Assembly: GCA_949317995.1 (NCBI GenBank)
Contig: OX439043.1
Location: 43,591,560 to 43,655,559, forward strand
Direction: 5' to 3'
Length of the DNA: 64,000 nucleotides
Source: Acholoe squamosa
Lineage: Eukaryota > Annelida > Polychaeta > Phyllodocida > Polynoidae
Part shown: positions 48,110-60,700 of the stretch, in pieces
Numbering within the stretch: position 1 is the first letter of the stretch
Layout of the letters: each line of letters begins with the position of its first letter
The notes under the pieces: generated by a model
The model's database searches: none
Seen by the model: only the letters and a program-made list of their open reading frames with translations
What the model was told of the DNA's origin: nothing
Position numbers and translations under genes: made by a program

Positions 48110-48390
48110 CATTCCCATGGAAGCCATGGTTAGGAGGGGGACGACTTGGCGCCCAAACGTATACATGGGCTGCAAGACCAGACCTCCCGGCTGCAGGAGC
48201 CTGCCTGCCCGACCCCTTCCCGGCTATTACGACCCGATAAGCCGGCGGCTGCCCTTAAATATTTACTGGCCTATCGCGTCGACGACGCCGACGGCAAAAT
48301 AAGCGAGTTGAGCAGAGGCACAGGAACTAGCTCCACCGGCGCCCAAAGTGCCCTATTATCGCCCAGGGTGATGGAGGCTTATCGCGACAT
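48110..48390. promoter_or_regulatory. CpG-rich non-repetitive block
   Basis: GC-rich island (tcgcgtcgacgacgccgacg, cgataagccggcggctgc) around a TAAATATTTA palindrome, resembling the intronic CpG block in style. No protein domain in the ORFs. Possibly a promoter or enhancer. Confidence 0.35.
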
Positions 48391-48497
48391 GTTAGTCTTT
48401 ATCATCCATAAAATTTGGAGTTTGTTTACTTATAATTGGTAAAAGACATTCTCGTGGTTTTCAGCATGGCGTCTATATATAAGGGCCTATGGATTGC

Positions 48498-48500
<3 letters not shown>

Positions 48501-48574
<74 letters not shown>
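48501..48574. repeat. (TA)n microsatellite
   Basis: About 37 TA units. Confidence 0.95.
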
Positions 48575-48579
<5 letters not shown>

Positions 48580-49307
48580 TCTGATGCATTCTAATGCATC
48601 CTAAAGGTGCAGACCGTGGTATAAACGCAATGTGTGATGATCCGCCTTGTGCATCTACCAGTACCTAAAAGGCACAAGTGCAAGCATTTATAATCATCAT
48701 ATATTACATTCATGTAGGTACATGTACATGGATATGGCTCATGTAATATCTCTGTAGTATCAAGACTGGTGCCCTAGTCAAAGTTCACAATTACTCCACC
48801 CCACTACCTAATATATATGCTTTATAGGTATTTTTGATTGGGACGCCATTAAATTAATGATTGATTTCCCATTATTGAACAAGTAATCAATGGATAACTC
48901 TTGATGAGTGTGTGTTAGTGAAGGATAATGACACAAGGCCATAGGCCGAGTGTTATTAGCCTTTGCTAACACACACAAGTCATGAATTATCCATTGACTA
49001 CCACGAAACCAATAAATAATCAATAGAATACCAATAAATTCAAGTTGAAAACAAAAATTATTCCCCCTCCCTGGGACTCGAAGCCAGCCATAGTGTGTGT
49101 ACACAGGTACATACACCTCCTCGTCGCCCAGCAGCAGACAGCGACAGTGCCCGTCTCGGCTAGGCTTGGCAGCGGCACATGGCGAAAAATAGTGTTTGTA
49201 CACAATCGGTACACTCACCTCGGCGCCCGGCTAGGCTTGGCTTGCTTTGAATGCGTCTCACGGTTATGTTTGTGTATAATACACCTCGTTGCACACGGCG
49301 AAAAAAA

Positions 49308-49387
49308 AGACGCGTCCGGGCCGGGATTCGACCCGCCTACCTTCGACGGCTGAGCGCAATGCGCTAACGGCTAGACCACCGCGTCTC
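49308..49387 (-). repeat. tRNA-like sequence (pseudogene or SINE head)
   Basis: On the minus strand: acceptor-like agacgcg pairing with cgcgtct, A-box-like TGGTCTAGCCGTTAGCGC and B-box-like GGGTCGAATCCC. The T-stem does not pair fully and the T-loop is one T short, so a working tRNA is unlikely. It lies in a locally repeated module (gtctcggctaggcttgg-like words at 49155-49480). Confidence 0.5.
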
Positions 49388-49522
49388 CTCCTTCAGCGGC
49401 CGTCTCGGCTTGGATTAATTTGAACGCGTCCCTTGGTTATGTATACATGATCGGTACACACACCTCGGAGCCCGGCTAGGATTCCTTTGTTTGGTTTAGT
49501 TCTAGCCAACCACTTCTCATCA

Positions 49523-49590
49523 GTCCCTGTGGCGCACTGCATAGGGAGTTGGACTAAGGCCCTGAGATTGCAGGTTCGACCCTACCATGG
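49523..49590 (+). repeat. tRNA-like sequence, SINE-type
   Basis: TCCCTGTGGCGCACTGCATA resembles an A-box region of Arg-type tRNAs and GCAGGTTCGACCCTACC is a B-box. The acceptor and anticodon stems do not close well, so a pseudogene or SINE head is favoured. Confidence 0.45.
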
Positions 49591-50297
49591 CAATGAAATA
49601 TTCTGTTGGTTTTAACATGTAACATATGACATGTAAGGACATGAGAGGCATGCAGTTATCCATGGATAACCGCACTGGGTGTGGGTTATCCATGGATAAC
49701 CGCACGCCTTACAAAATTGATGTTACAGCCTACAGGGTGTGCAATATCGACAGATATGTGTATGGGAATAGCCACCAAAAAGCACTGAGTAACCCAGAAA
49801 TCGTGGTATAATGTATCTTATTCCATCTCGGCTGTATTGCCGGTGTCCTATATATGGTTTCTTTATTTCAACAGACCGTTTCTATAGTATTGACAATTTC
49901 ATTTCATTTGGGTAGAGGAGGGAGGCGAACACACCTTAATCAAAATGCAAAACAGAAAGAAAGAAGAAAGTAATAAAGAGGTCGGCAATCCTATCAGAGA
50001 ACGTAGGACAGGTGATAGTCAGTCTATCACTGAACAAAGTGTACCCCTATGTGCAGTTAACTGAAGCACCCCTTTTGATGAAGGCGTGGCGAGTGTAGGT
50101 GGTCGCGGCATATCGTAATTAGAGGCAAACTAGAAATTGTAATGAATATCAACTGTGCTTCTATTTATTTTGTTTTCTTCCAGACACTTAACGACTACGG
50201 TATACAAAGTAGTTCAAGATGGGATGTGGCATTTGAGAGAGGCTATTGACCGGGTTAATTCACTTGAGTATTCAATATACATTCTATATTGTGTACT

Positions 50298-50353
50298 AGG
50301 CAAAAAAAAAAAGCTGTGTTTCCGGTAACATGGTCCAAAAAGTTGAGGCAGGT
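50298..50353. repeat. Family B solo end
   Basis: The series taggcaaaaaaaaaaagctg, tgtttccggtaacatgg, gttgaggcaggt equals the left end of B2. No right end follows. Confidence 0.6.
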
Positions 50354-50483
50354 GCACCCATTCCATGAGTCTTTCGTCGTCTCAAAATATACGTATACGA
50401 GGCATAATGACCCTTTTCTTTTTTCTTTTTTTTTGTAGGGGGAGGGGGCTATACATTGACGTAGTTCTACATAGGATACCTTT

Positions 50484-50639
50484 GTGGCGGATCCAGAATC
50501 CAAACTGAGGGGGCACTAAACTTATTTTTGGATCATTTGGGCTCCAAAATAACTGAGCAAAATATTTTTTTTCCGGATATTTACTACAGACAACATGAGG
50601 GGGTGCACGACCCACGCGCGCCCCCTCTAAATCCGCCAC
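50484..50639. mobile_element. Family G element G4
   Basis: 156 bp, GTGGCGGATCCAGAATCC at the left and CTCTAAATCCGCCAC at the right. Confidence 0.7.
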
Positions 50640-51794
50640 CGGGATGCCTGCCCCCGTCCCATTTTTTTCCTACTGCAGCGTATAAATGGCAGCCTTCTCC
50701 TTTAATGAGTGATACAATTAAGAGCCGCCCATCCTTGCCGCCCATCGCATTTGTTTGTATCAACATCTATGTTGACACAAACTGAACCACCCCCCCCCCC
50801 ACAAAAAAAGAAAAGAAAGGAAAGTAAGAAACAAGCAAACAATGACAGAGAAAAATGTGAAAGTACCACAAAAAGGTTGCTATGCCCATTTCAATGCGTT
50901 CAGTTATAAAACAGTAAATTGTGTGTGGGTGAGGGGAGGGGTTAATGTGGCGGACACGTGTGGGGCCCCAGGGGGTAGTGCCCCCGTGGTGCGACCACCT
51001 CCATCATCACTGTAAAAATGGCGGAGATTAGGCAAGATTAGGATGGATCATCTGCAGGATTACTGGCTGGACCCTGCTGCCGTCAAGGAGATAACCCACT
51101 CAGTCAAAGCTCTCCAAAGTCACGGTATACAAATTCCTACATGTTCCTAATGATCATGTAAAGTCCATACATACCGGTATGTGTCTTTTTTTGGCAGATG
51201 CATGTTAGAGAAGTGCTCCTATCGTCGGAAATGAACGACTGAAGTGGTTGCTGATAGAAATAGTCCGTCACTACAAATTTTATGTGGACACACGACAAAA
51301 TCCACAGTCCACTTGGTCTCTATGGCGCAAATGAGCCACGCAAAACCTATATAAAATCATATAATCATTAATTCCTATATAAAATTTGTCGACCTATGTA
51401 CTACAGACCAAAGGTCAACTGCGCCTCTATCAGCCGATTACAGATTTGTATGATCCAATTAGTCGCCAGAGGTCCAGTGGATTTTGAATATGAAATGGCC
51501 ATCACGATTAATGACAGAAGTTTGATTATACAACTATTGTTACTCATTGTTATCTTTTACCCTTCTCATTCTGGCCATGTGCCGTGACGTCACGAACTCA
51601 CGTGATTAAGCCTTGACCGTGGGCTAGTGACACTGACCTGTATTGACCTTGGGTCATTAACCATTGCCTAATGAGTCTAATTATGAAGGGCACTTGGAAC
51701 GTAGGCAGTCAGGTCAGGACACACTAAAGTGGAGGTCTGCTGCTCCAATTGAACTTAAGGACCAATCAAAGTCAAAATGGGGGCCCTTGATGGG
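50640..51794. other. Intergenic, nothing recognised
   Basis: Contains a purine-rich A/G stretch near 50800-50830 and short chance ORFs. Confidence 0.45.
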
Positions 51795-52455
51795 GGGTCC
51801 CCATGTCACATGTCGATTTTAAGAAATGCCCATGTCCCATGTCACTAGGCAAAAACCCATGTCACTAGTGTCACTAATCCAAATAGCCCTATATGGGACT
51901 TCTGGTATTACAAGGGTATGGTGGTGTTCATGGATAATCTTTCATGCATAAGGACCTGCATGCCTCGTGGAACCATATTTTCATTATGTCTTTTTGTTAC
52001 ATTATGACCTTTCTTGGCAGGCCTATATCAGTTCTATATCTCAAGGTAAATTCTTATATCATGTGTAATATGTTTGCTTTTGTACATCCTAAATATAAGA
52101 AAAAAAAAGGACTCCCCCCTTTCATTACACCCTAATCAAATGACAGAATAATCCAAGGATTGGGTTGGAGTAGCTGACCTTTGAAATTTGCAAAAAATGA
52201 AATATATGCATGCAAATTCTATACATGAAAAAAGGGACACCTTGCCAGAAAACATTTGATTTTGGAACAAGGAAAGTAGGGGGTCTGAGGCAAATTTTGA
52301 ATACTGGGAGGCCAACAGGTGCATTCTGCAGCTTTCTGAGTGGAGCTGAGACCATCTCTAAGCCCTATTTTTCATGTCACTAAGCTCCATGTCCGATGTC
52401 GATTTTAAGAAATGGTCATGTCACCATGTCGAATTTAGGGGTCTAGGGCCATAAA
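51795..52455. repeat. Family C repeat, copy 2, with 450-bp insertion
   Basis: The outer parts match 32965-33225. Between gtcac (51861-51865) and caggtgcattctgc (52316 on) there are about 450 bp absent from copy 1. The insert has no clear inverted ends, so insertion here or deletion in copy 1 are both possible. Confidence 0.6.
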
Positions 52456-52569
52456 ATGGCGCCCACACTCCGCAGCAGTGCCAAAGTAACTACATGTGCA
52501 TGTATTACCCTTAGTAGCTTCCCTATATAAACAAGAAGAGCTTTTACCCTTTGGGGTCACTGGCCATAC

Positions 52570-54730
52570 TACACTGTGAAAAAAGGTGCTTAGAGTTTAA
52601 ACACAATGCTAAACACTTTCTTGTCCAGTTATTGAACACACTTTAGAAACCTAAACATGTTTAGCCTCATAATGTGATTAGCTTTTGTGCATAGATTTGC
52701 ATGTGTTTAGCTCTGTGTTTAGGTTCATATTGTGTTTACTATGATAATGGTTATGTCTGTTATGTGTTTACATCTTACATGCTTAGATAGATAACTGTTC
52801 AAGTCTGGTGTTTAGCATTATGATATTATGTTTAGATATGGTATCAATGAATATCCAACTTACATAGATTATTCCATTTATTCTACTGTATCTAAGGTAG
52901 AGAGAACATCATACCTCCTGGGGATATCATCACATATATTATCCACCATAGGGAGTAACCCCATGTAGAGGTAGTAAACAGGATGGCTAAGAGATTGATT
53001 TGATTTGAATTTTATCTCACCTCGTGCCTTCCTTACGGCCGGCACTCAAGGGCGAGAGGTCCCGCGGGTTGTATCCACACCGAAGTGAGATTACCCTTGT
53101 GGCGTTGTTGCCCAGACCCTAGTCTAATGGGGAGGGGGGATGATGGTGACCGAATCTATGGGAAGATAGAAAGCACGCCCCTACACATTTGCCGAAGCAA
53201 TGGTTCTTTAACATCCGTCACTACATAGGCATAGTGAGAGATGGACAGGCCTGTTTTAAGTCATTTGTCTGCCATGACCGCCGAGAGACTTTCCAGCACA
53301 GCCTAGCCAGAGCAGGGAGGAACTCAAACGACACCTTACGGCGAAGTTTGGAACCACCACTGTGCTCCGGCCGGGCCGGGAACCGAACCCACGACCTTAC
53401 GGCCTGTGAGCGGACGCGCTGCCGACTGCGCCACGCCTCCCAACCCTTGGCTAAGAGAGGAAACATTTCAGTAGCAAGGCGAGAGGGGCCGTGCAGGAGG
53501 TGGCGAACATTTCCACTACAACCAGCTGCCCTACATGGCCCCCTCACCTCCCTCTCTCTACTATCCTATACCTCCACAACCCCTGCATGGATTTTCTTGC
53601 TCTAAACTGTATATTAGACAGAAATAGTTATTTTATCACAGGGCAAATTTGTTTGTACATGTGCTCTGATTAAGGGGACAAACAGGGGTGTGGAAGTGGA
53701 GGGGTGTATGTTCAGCTCTTGTTACTCCCTGTCCCTTGCCATGGACCACTGCCATCACAACCCCTGTGTCTTTCACAACAAATGTTGACCTCTTGAAGGG
53801 GGATTAGCTAATGGGGTTGTGTACAGTGTCATAGAGTACATCCAGCCCTACATGACAGTATATAGAGCATCTCTATATTCAGATTAGAAGTTTACAATTC
53901 ATGGTAGTGAAAAGTTTGATGTGATGCCGATTACAAACTATCTAAGTTAGAAAAATACTCTAAGCATCATTTTAATTGTTGAAATTAGAGGAGTAGAAAC
54001 ATGTTCATTTGGTTGAATTTATTGATGTAAATGAAGTCAACATCTGTGGCTTAGTGAAAAATGGTCAGTAATTATGAAGTAAAAGTTAGGGGACAGGGTC
54101 TGGAGTAGCCACACTGACCGAGGATGGAGGGGGGGAGGCCGTGACCATGCTGTAATCCCCTCTCCCCTGGAGGACAGATGGCAGGAGAAGGGTTATTTTC
54201 TTAGTCCATGGGGCAGTAAGCCCCATATGTTATAACTCCATAGACATCTATCTCAAATCTGACATATTTCTATTAGAGATGGATGCATTAATATATTCAA
54301 TTACTCTGGAAATATTTAGAATTTTTGAAAAATTCAAAAAGTATGTTAATCCTCAAGATTAACTCTACCAATAAAATCAATCTGATCAGAGGTAGCTTGT
54401 TTATTTAAAATCGCGTTCTCATTGCTAATTTCAGCATTATAATTTACTTGTACTCCACAGTACAGGTGTCTATGGAGGGTATTGCTCATTAATCCAAATG
54501 ATAAAAGGATCCAAGTGACAAATCTAACATGTTGAATTATTTATATTAATGTACTTGAACATAGAATTACTCAATGTTGATTTACAAAGTCCTTTTAGCA
54601 GATTTTAGATGAGAAGAGAGTACACCTGCTTTTAGAAAATACATTTGAACACAGTGCTGCCACCTAGTGTGCCTTTTATACATAAACACATAAACATATA
54701 AATGTTTATATGCTAAACACCTAAACATAG
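52570..54730. mobile_element. Family A element A7, split by insertions
   Basis: Left end TACACTGTGAAAAAAGGTGC matches A2. The A2-like sequence resumes at about 54457 and runs to 54730, where the right terminal repeat is missing. In between lie about 1.45 kb of foreign sequence, including a SINE. Confidence 0.65.
52995..53448 (-). mobile_element. tRNA-derived SINE with intact 10-bp target duplication
   Basis: On the minus strand the element begins with a tRNA-like head (A-box TGGCGCAGTCGGCAGCGCG, B-box GTGGGTTCGGTTCCC), continues into a roughly 350-bp body and ends in an AAATC-type tail. It is bounded by GGCTAAGAGA at 52985-52994 and 53449-53458. A perfect duplication and clear promoter boxes suggest a fairly recent insertion. 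The spurious ORFs in it read SRQRVRSQAVRSW-like peptides typical of translated tRNA heads. The reverse transcriptase partner is not in this window. The body may be related to Deu-domain SINEs, which I cannot confirm. Confidence 0.85.
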
Positions 54731-57700
54731 GGCCCCAAGCTTGAATCTAATAGCTCCATATTTTAAGATGTCAGATAACAGCCCTCCATTTTGGGGCTCT
54801 CTTCCACATTATACGACGTTTACTCGTGTTCATCTTCTTTTTATCTTTTTTTTTTTTTCATTGTTTCGTTGATCAATCGGCTTCAAACTCGATCTTACAT
54901 TAGAAGATATTGGGGAAAGTCTTTCCTAGGTTCTATATACCAAGTAAACCACGTATTCCAATGGGAAATACCAAACAAGAGCAAATGGAATAGCACAGAG
55001 AACTGTGCCTACACCGTCCTAGCAGCAATTACATACATGATAATTTATAGGTCTCAAAGATAAACATGGCTTTTCATCTCTGGATTCTGGACTCTAATCT
55101 TTCCACAGTAAATATTTCAAAGCTCTGGTCCCTTTGTAAGCAGTATGTGATGGAAAGATCCTCACAGTTAGTGGATCCACTCATGCCTGCTCAATAAACC
55201 ACACTTAGACGCAATTCTTGGTAAATGATGGTGGCAGCCATTTTGGGATTGTGCTACTGATCAGAATACATTTGTTCTCTAAGTCTCTACAATTCACTGC
55301 ATATTCAATTGTACCCAATCATAAATTCATAAATTCCTTAGGCCCATATGCATACTAATAAAGTAGGGGCTATGACATTCCTCATAAAGGAAACTTTAGT
55401 TCACTGGTGGATTCTTTTTTTGCTCTATCAAAGTTGATTTCATAGGATGAAAACTTGGGCCTAGAACACAGCATGTACAAGTTATATACCCTAAATCGGC
55501 AAAATCAATGTCCTATAGGCTGTAGTAATAAAGGTAGATCTAGAGTATCCAATCTGAGACACTACCTAGTGTGGGTTCTTGGAATTAAAGTCAATGGACT
55601 ACCGGTAGATACCGATCAGTCCTATCACTGAGTGAATACAGTCAGCCCTTGCTTCCTCGAATTTGGAAAATGAAAGGAAAATTGTCTGAGGAAGCCAAAT
55701 ATTCGAGGATTTAAATCCAAATATAATAGAAAACATAGAGGAAGTTGCAAATCTTCTGTCTGAGGTAATGAGGGGTCTGAGGAATTGAAGGGTCGAGGAA
55801 GTGAGGGCTGACTGGGTAGTATCATATCTCTGGGTGGGACTATCCAGGTCCTATGCCCTACACCGTATAGTATCAAACCCCATTCTTCAGTGTACACTAT
55901 CGCTCACCCTATCGTAATTAAATGAAGCTTGCAGGGGGCACCATTCACCACTACTAATGTGGCGCACCTGGCGGCAGAAGTTAGAACCCTGCTATGACGT
56001 CAAATGTCACCTAGTATCGCCAGCCTTGTTAGTGGGACAATACGTCACTGCGGCCACGTCATTGACCCGTCAACGATGTAGTGGGATGACACTGCGTCCG
56101 CCCTCCTGCCCCCTAAAGATAAATGTCCCTTCGAAAACTTCCCTCCTCTTGTCTGGACCCTTGCGGCCTTTTGTCCTACTATTCTTGCTTGGAAGAACAC
56201 AGTTTCTAAATCAATTACGAGATTTGGGAAAAGTAGGGGGCCAGGAGGGAATGTATAAAACATCTGGCAGCTATAGTGCGGCTATAAAGCAGCATCATAA
56301 TTCATTGTCCTTGGCCCTAAAGGGTCTGGTGGGGCACTTGGTGGGTGGCGTGCCGTATCCCTCTCACTTGCTGAAGCTCTCCAAGCTGAAAGTGTGCTCT
56401 AAGTTCGACCACTTGAAGCTCTTTGAAAACGCTGGCTGGCTGATCGCTCGTTTCCAACGTTTCTTATGAGAATCAAGTGGAAGCATTATGTATCTACCCA
56501 AGGCATAACATGTCCCTCGCCTTAAGGCCACTTCAGAGGCATAATTTAATGCGTATTTGATGATGCTGAAATTAAGGACAAAAACAGAGCATCTTATGAA
56601 AACACGTCACAGCCACTTTACCCTATGGAAGGGGAGCTTTTGTCTGGATCGAGTGACCTTGCTCAGGACCCTTGATGTAAACATGATACAGGGGTATTTA
56701 ATGTTGCGAATGATGGAGAACCTTTGCTGGGATTTCAAAAAGAATTAGAATAAATATTTTCAATACCAACAAAATTGTCAGAAAAAAAAACACAATTCCC
56801 TTTTTATAACTCAAAGTCGGCAAGAACTTTCTGGAGTTCTTTATTGATCTTTAGGTTTATTTCAAGCCGGTGTCTATTTTCAAGTTTGATCTAGACCGTG
56901 CTAAAATAAAATTTGCCTCCGGGATTACCTACAGCAATATAGCCAGAACCAGCTTTGAATGACAAAGGTTTTAACACATTCAGAATAAGTGAAACTGTTA
57001 GGATCATGATATATTTCATAATCATAGCACAGATTTCATACTGTTGATTAATGAGGTATTTGTGTACATGTGTTGTATCTGCAATAGCATACATGAAAAT
57101 ATCCATTAGTACTGTATACTAGTAATTAGTTTGTGTGTTGTATGCAAACAGAGCAGGCCTGGTTGTTGGGAGTCTACAGTGGGCGTTTGATATATCTGCA
57201 GGTGGACACGTCAAGCAGCCAGTGCAGTACTGAATAACATGTACAGTACTCATAGAGAAATAAACCAGAGGAATTCCTATACACCTGGATTTATTCATTA
57301 ACATCAATATCATTATATCGCAGCTACGATATAGCAAAACTATGCCTGCATTATTGTAACTATATCAAATCAGAACTGTGTCTTTTAGGTTTACTAAGTT
57401 TCCATTCTTTCAAAAGCACTAAATGGCTGGACTATTTGACATTCAACATGTTTAACCTGCTAGACGGTTCTGTAACTTATGTATAAGCAAGGACGACTAG
57501 TATAATAATAAAGTCCCGGATTATTGTCTCCCTGGCACAAGCCACATACGTGCTGGCACCCTCTCCTCTTTTTAAACTACGAGAGAGTGGCAATAATTGT
57601 TAATGCACATAAATGACTAGATTTGAGAACATAAGTTATCCTTCGCATGGTCCTTATACCTAACCTCCTGCTTCATAAATCTTTACCTGAGATCTATGAA

Positions 57701-60700
57701 CAGGTGATTAAACTCCTCTCTGTGAATGCTACAATGTTTAGCCTCTTGGTCATTCGACACCCTTGACCCATCCCTTATAAACCCTCTTTGTAACTTTACC
57801 TACCCCTTTCCTCCTACTGTGTTACCAAAGCCAGCTAAAGCTTCATAAAACCCACTTACAAGTCCACATTAAAGCCCATAATGGGGTTTACATACTGATG
57901 CTGGGTCTTCAAAGGACACTTACACCTTCTCAATCTGGATGTGGGTGGCACCGGAGACAGGGGGTCTCTCAAAGGTGTAGCTCATCAAAAGTTACCCAGG
58001 CAGGGAGGGAGGATGCAGCCCTTGATCACTACAGCAATGAATATGTTGATGACCTATTGTCGCCACGCCCACTCATTTGCATATGTACTCCTACTTAGGG
58101 ATCAGAAAGCTGATGATAGGCGCTTATTATAGATGAGGGTCTTTAAAGATCAAAGCGGGTTAGCGGTAACTAAAAAGGACTGTTTGAAACCAGAATACCC
58201 CATTAAATTCTTGAAGACAAGAATGACTTCAAACTTAAAAACGACCTGGACAGCTGTTTTTTTTTTTATAAACTAAAGTAAACCAAACCAATATTTTAGG
58301 GCTCCTTGGTACTATATTACGCTGATTCATTATTAGTGTAGTCACACATATCACTCATCTCATCATTTATACTGACATGTTATGAGCGTTGCTAATACGG
58401 GACTAAACTTTGTAGTATACAAGCAGCTGTATGGTGTCTCATACCGTACATATGAAAGTATTGACCTGAACGCCATTGTAGGGGGGCTAGCGGAGGTAAG
58501 GCAATGCGCCCAAGCTAGGATTAAATCCATTTATTCACTTGTTGTATAAATGTTTTTATTGGCCTAATAAAACACTTTAAAAAAAAGGGGGGGGGGGGAT
58601 GGGCGTATTGCTATGGATACCAGGGTAACGCGGCAGAAGTAATGTTTTCGCTGAGCTCATTGATTTTCTTCCCGACATTAGTGTAGAGGGAAATAAATAT
58701 GGAGGGCTGCCTCGGCCCTGGACAATCTCTTACTTCTTCTATTCAGTTTGGCGAAATGTGAAAACATATTCAATGTACTTTCATTCTATTCATATGACTC
58801 TGTTATCTATAAATACAAATAAATGAGAGTTGAGATGCATTTTTCTTGTAGAACTAATTTGAAGTGAACTTGACATAGCTATCTGAGAAAGCACAAGAGT
58901 CCATGTGACACCATCACGCCCTCTCTTGACGCTCGGGAGAACCACCTCAGAGATGAGAGTGTGAAAGTGTTCTTTTCCAAAGTTGCCTGTCCTAATTCAC
59001 ATGGGCCATGATGTCTAATTTCATGGCGTTCATCTCCATTTAAAAATTCTGAATGTTTCTACAGTAGTAGGGCAGTAGAGGGACGTATTTAGTCATATTC
59101 ATTTATTTATTCATTTGATAGCTGTCAAATATCTGTGTGTATTCAATTTTCTTAACCACGTAGAACCACTGGTATAGTTCTATGCCCCATTACATACTGG
59201 ATTTATCTCATGTGCATCATGTATGTGCATATGAACAGTTTTATTTTCTTCAAATATACCGTAAAGAGAGTATACCAATATTGACTACGGTACGTTTTCT
59301 CATAGTCCACTTGCAGCGGATTTTTTTAACCAGAAAAGTATCCAATATTGAGAAAAAAAACCTGATTTTTGGGGCCTAAAAAACGCGGACCTTTACGAAC
59401 ACAACCCGTTTCCGTGTATTTTTTTAGAACACGGGTGGTGCATAGATGGGTGCGGAGTGCGGGAGGGGGGGGCAAAAATGTCCTGTAAAATAGTAGAATC
59501 ATCCGACTGGTATTCTTGCTTATCTTGCTGTAAATCCCATGTATGTAAGAAAGGGGTTCAGATTTAAGAAATAAATAATTTAAACCTTAATCTACAGTAT
59601 ATATAAGGAACGGATCGGGAGTGCCGGGAGTGGTGGGGGAGGTGCTTGGCACTGGTCAGTCCAGCGGTAAACATGGGGAGGGGAAGAGATAGGCTAGGTA
59701 AACATGTCGTGAGAGCCGACGATGGTAATCGACGACGTGTCAGAATGTCAGACAAGGACAAACATGAGATAGAGGAACAACGGGACGCAGGACAAACAAA
59801 CGTCATAAACATGGCGACATGACGTGACGTATTCCTTGTACGCCACCATCATGCGGTGGGGAGGAGCCTGCATGTGTATTTGAGTGTATGGTAGGGATTA
59901 GAAAGTGATAAGCAATTTTCTGACGGAGTGGTGGGCACGTCTGTGTGTTTATGTTTATGGACATACTAATTAGTAGCGGATGCTAACATCCTAATAATTA
60001 CAACAAATCATGTAGGCTAAGTACCGGGTATATGGACAGGACAACGCTTGATTCAAGAGATATGGTTTACGCTAATTGCACCCAGTAGCCATAGGACGTC
60101 TCTGCACGACGCCGGAAATACTAACGAGTTATAGGTGCATGAATACAATACAGACTCCCAAAGGTAATTTCAACATAGAATAACTTTTGTTCTACTAAAT
60201 TAATTTCTTAAATTCAAATACTATGTGAAACCAGGGTCATCCGCCCTCTTAACCGTGGAGCAAATAAATGCATCAAATGAAAGGTTATGGTCTCCCCCTT
60301 GTCGATCAGGAGAGAACTAAATCCCCGTGCACTATAAACCGCATGTTAGACGTGGGGTAATGACCCGGGGTCAAAAGGTGGGTATATTTTGGATGCTAAC
60401 ATTGCTAACTAAAGATTGCACTAAAATTCCTCATGTTAGATGTCAGAAATGAGTCGGACACTAATTTTTGAGAAACAATAAACCCTCCTGGTCACATCAA
60501 ATTAAATCAACTGTTCGTAAAGTCAGCAAAAAGGGATGTATCCTTTATCAACTCATTTCACTAGAGATAAGAATGAGGTGTGGGGGAGTTGGCACGCTGT
60601 GTGAAATCATCAAAGACAACATAAATCTGCCATGAAGCAGCCATGTTTACCTTTCCTAATGGAAGGCTTTCCAGCAGCTGTCTCAGTAAATAATGCCCGC

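Noticed and set aside
49308-49387. Functional tRNA gene
   Set aside because: The T-arm does not pair properly and the T-loop lacks one T. It sits in repeated sequence.
53189-53605. Opposed ORFs at 53.2-53.6 kb as proteins
   Set aside because: They translate a SINE tRNA head, giving the familiar spurious peptide pattern.
55957-56469. 170-codon ORF as a gene
   Set aside because: Translation has no recognisable family and an overlapping ORF runs on the other strand. The GC-richer patch may be regulatory instead.
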